A stretch of DNA of 7,780 bases, from NCBI GenBank assembly GCA_052143095.1, contig JBKQTR010000035.1, positions 1-7,780 on the forward strand. Reading direction: 5' to 3'. The stretch comes from DAHUYF01 sp052143095 (GTDB lineage: Bacteria > Pseudomonadota > Alphaproteobacteria > ATCC43930 > CGMCC-115725). Below are positions 6,494 to 7,780 of the stretch, piece by piece; the stretch's first letter is position 1; every line of letters starts with the position of its first letter. The position numbers were made by a program, and so were the translations under genes. Under the pieces are notes generated by a model. The model saw only the letters and a program-made list of their open reading frames with translations, was not told where the DNA came from and made no database searches.

Positions 6494-7714
6494 AGTCAGG
6501 CGGACACTCGTGCTATTTCCGACACGGTCGCGGCGGTCTGAGTCGCGACAGGTGCCACTTTCTGTGGCCGCCGAGCAGCGGATGCGGATGCGCCCGGACC
6601 TCTTCGAAGCGGCGCAGAGCCGCAAGGAGGCGCGCGGCCATACGCATCCCAGCCAGCATCGTAGGCCCGTGTCCCTGCCAGAAACTGCGTCCGACAGTAT
6701 TGGTTGTGCAGGCCGCCGAGGACGGGCACTGACATGATCCGCCCGATCCGTTGGATCGGTCGATGGATCGGGGCGTCTTTGTTCAGTGACAGGTGAGTCC
6801 GGAGCTCGTTGTAATAAGAGACGTAGGCCGTAACGGTGCGGCGGAGGTGAGCCTCGCCGAACACGACGAGATGGTGGAGACACTCCCGTCGGATCGAGCC
6901 GATCAGCCGTTCGACGCATCCGTTCCGCCAAGGCGATCGCGGCGCCGTCGGTCGATCACGGATACCCATGCTCTTGAGGCGTCGGGCGACGACTTGACCA
7001 TAGACCGCATCATGATCTCGGATCAGGTAGCGTGGAGCTTCAGTCCACGGAAATGCTTCGTTGATCTGTCGAGCGATCCACTCCGCTGTCGGATGGTAGG
7101 TGACACCGACCGATAGGATCCGTCGCCGATGATGGCCGAGGATGACCAGAACATAGAGGAGGCGGAAGTCGATCGTCGGCACCACGAGCAGATCCATCGC
7201 GGCGATGCCAGCCGCATGGTTGCGCAGAAAGGTCTTCCAGTTCTGGCTCGGCGGTCGCCGACGTCGCCCCATATACTTCGCCACTGTCGACTGCGCGACC
7301 TCGGTGCCGAGCTTGAGCAGCTCGCCATGAATGCGCGGCGCACCCCACAGCGGATTGGCAAGGCTCATCTCGCGGATAAGATCACGCAGATCGCGCGGGA
7401 CTCGCGGGCGACCACCGCGTGCACGAGACTTCCAACGCCAATATAAGCGGAAGCCCTCACGGTGCCATCGCACCACGGTCTCAGGTTGGACGATCACAAC
7501 GGCGCTCAGCGCCGACGGGCGCAGCCAATAAAGCCAAACGAAGATCAGCCGATCGATGAGCGTCAATCGCGCGCGCGATGGCATCCCGCGGCGCAGGACA
7601 TTCAGTTGATGTCGAAGAATGACGATCTCAGCTTCAAGTCGCCCCTTGGATCTAACACTGAGACCACCAAGCATGCCAGGAGCTTCTGACTGTCGATCAT
7701 CCCGCAGCAGATTA
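6494..7714 (-). mobile_element. Insertion sequence carrying the transposase; ends not defined
   Basis: The transposase shows that an insertion element lies downstream of pfkB, convergent with it; the ORF stops 2 bases after the pfkB stop. I could not find convincing terminal inverted repeats or a target-site duplication, so the limits given are approximate: from the end of pfkB to just beyond the transposase start. About 200 bases at 6496-6700 lie beyond the conserved transposase domain and may be IS tail or flanking sequence. Confidence 0.5.
6496..7700 (-). pseudogene. Integrase-core (rve, DDE) transposase, frameshifted near the 5' end
   Basis: The main frame (open from 7737, stop 6498-6496) encodes a transposase of the single-ORF integrase-core type. 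LEAEIVILRHQLNVLRR is followed by a basic HTH region (RWKSRARGGRPRVP, MSLANPLWGAPRIHGELL), then the catalytic core: MDLLVVPT (first Asp), RYLIRDHDAVYG (second Asp), RPTAPRSPWRNGCVERLIGS (Glu, 35 residues on from the second Asp), and YYNELRTHLSLNKDAP. The likely native N-terminus lies in another frame: ATG 7700 gives MIDSQKLLACLVVSVL, as expected for the family, and the frame must shift at about 7650-7655 to reach RSKGRLEAE. Reading on without the shift hits a TGA after about 33 codons. The C-terminus runs about 65 residues past the usual end (LGGLHNQY) through low-complexity sequence. An internal start near 7674 could still yield a nearly full protein, so inactivation is likely but not certain. 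Confidence 0.75.
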
Positions 7715-7780
7715 CCCGATCCGCGGCCGCAAGCCACTCCGGATGAAATTCTCGAGGCTCAGCAACAGCCATGGCTCGGC

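Noticed and set aside
6456..6737. 93-codon plus-strand frame after pfkB and nearby overlapping frames
   Set aside because: Overlaps the pfkB end and the transposase in antisense, with no domain or ribosome site.
7712..7780. Open minus-strand frame entering from the right edge and ending at TAA (7714-7712)
   Set aside because: Only 22 codons are visible, with no recognisable motif; it may be the end of a neighbouring gene but cannot be supported.
1..7780. tRNA, rRNA, riboswitch, CRISPR array or clear rho-independent terminator
   Set aside because: Nothing with the expected structure was seen on either strand. The 3690-3713 hairpin lacks a following T-run in either direction.

Overview
The window is GC-rich and tightly packed, and reads as a chromosomal central-carbon and glycogen locus of a proteobacterium. 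An alphaproteobacterium is most likely. The evidence is FNR/FixK-type boxes of the form TTGAY-N4-RTCAA, a DUF2934-type small ORF, and a transposase group I know mainly from alphaproteobacteria. No taxonomic search was possible, so this is inference.

Left half, minus strand, in transcription order from about 3700 down to 1: an FNR-like box with a possible -10; a broken 3' remnant of glgB (branching enzyme); an intact glgX (debranching enzyme); a 68-codon 5' remnant of malQ (4-alpha-glucanotransferase) overlapping the glgX stop by ATGA; a short spacer with a perfect FNR-type box; and the first 303 codons of ppsA (phosphoenolpyruvate synthase), which runs off the left edge. The layout looks like an ancestral glgB-glgX-malQ operon in which both flanking genes have been largely deleted and only glgX survives.

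Right half, plus strand: a 256-bp intergenic region between the glgB remnant and glgA holds two FNR-like boxes and a perfect 13-bp direct repeat. It is followed by glgA (glycogen synthase, TTG start), a 49-codon DUF2934-like ORF with a near-perfect Shine-Dalgarno, and pfkB (Pfk-2-type 6-phosphofructokinase), which overlaps the small ORF. Two bases after the pfkB stop, on the minus strand, ends an integrase-core (rve, DDE) transposase gene. It carries a frameshift near its 5' end and an aberrant C-terminal extension, so it is probably a decayed insertion sequence.

Functionally, glgA builds alpha-1,4-glucan, glgX trims branches, pfkB commits hexose phosphate to glycolysis and ppsA drives the reverse direction from pyruvate. 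FNR-type boxes upstream of three transcription units suggest the locus responds to low oxygen. I see no wholly new system. The most interesting points are the shared FNR-type signature, the twin gene scars around glgX, the uncharacterised DUF2934-like ORF and the 13-bp direct repeat in front of glgA. No RNA gene or CRISPR array was seen.
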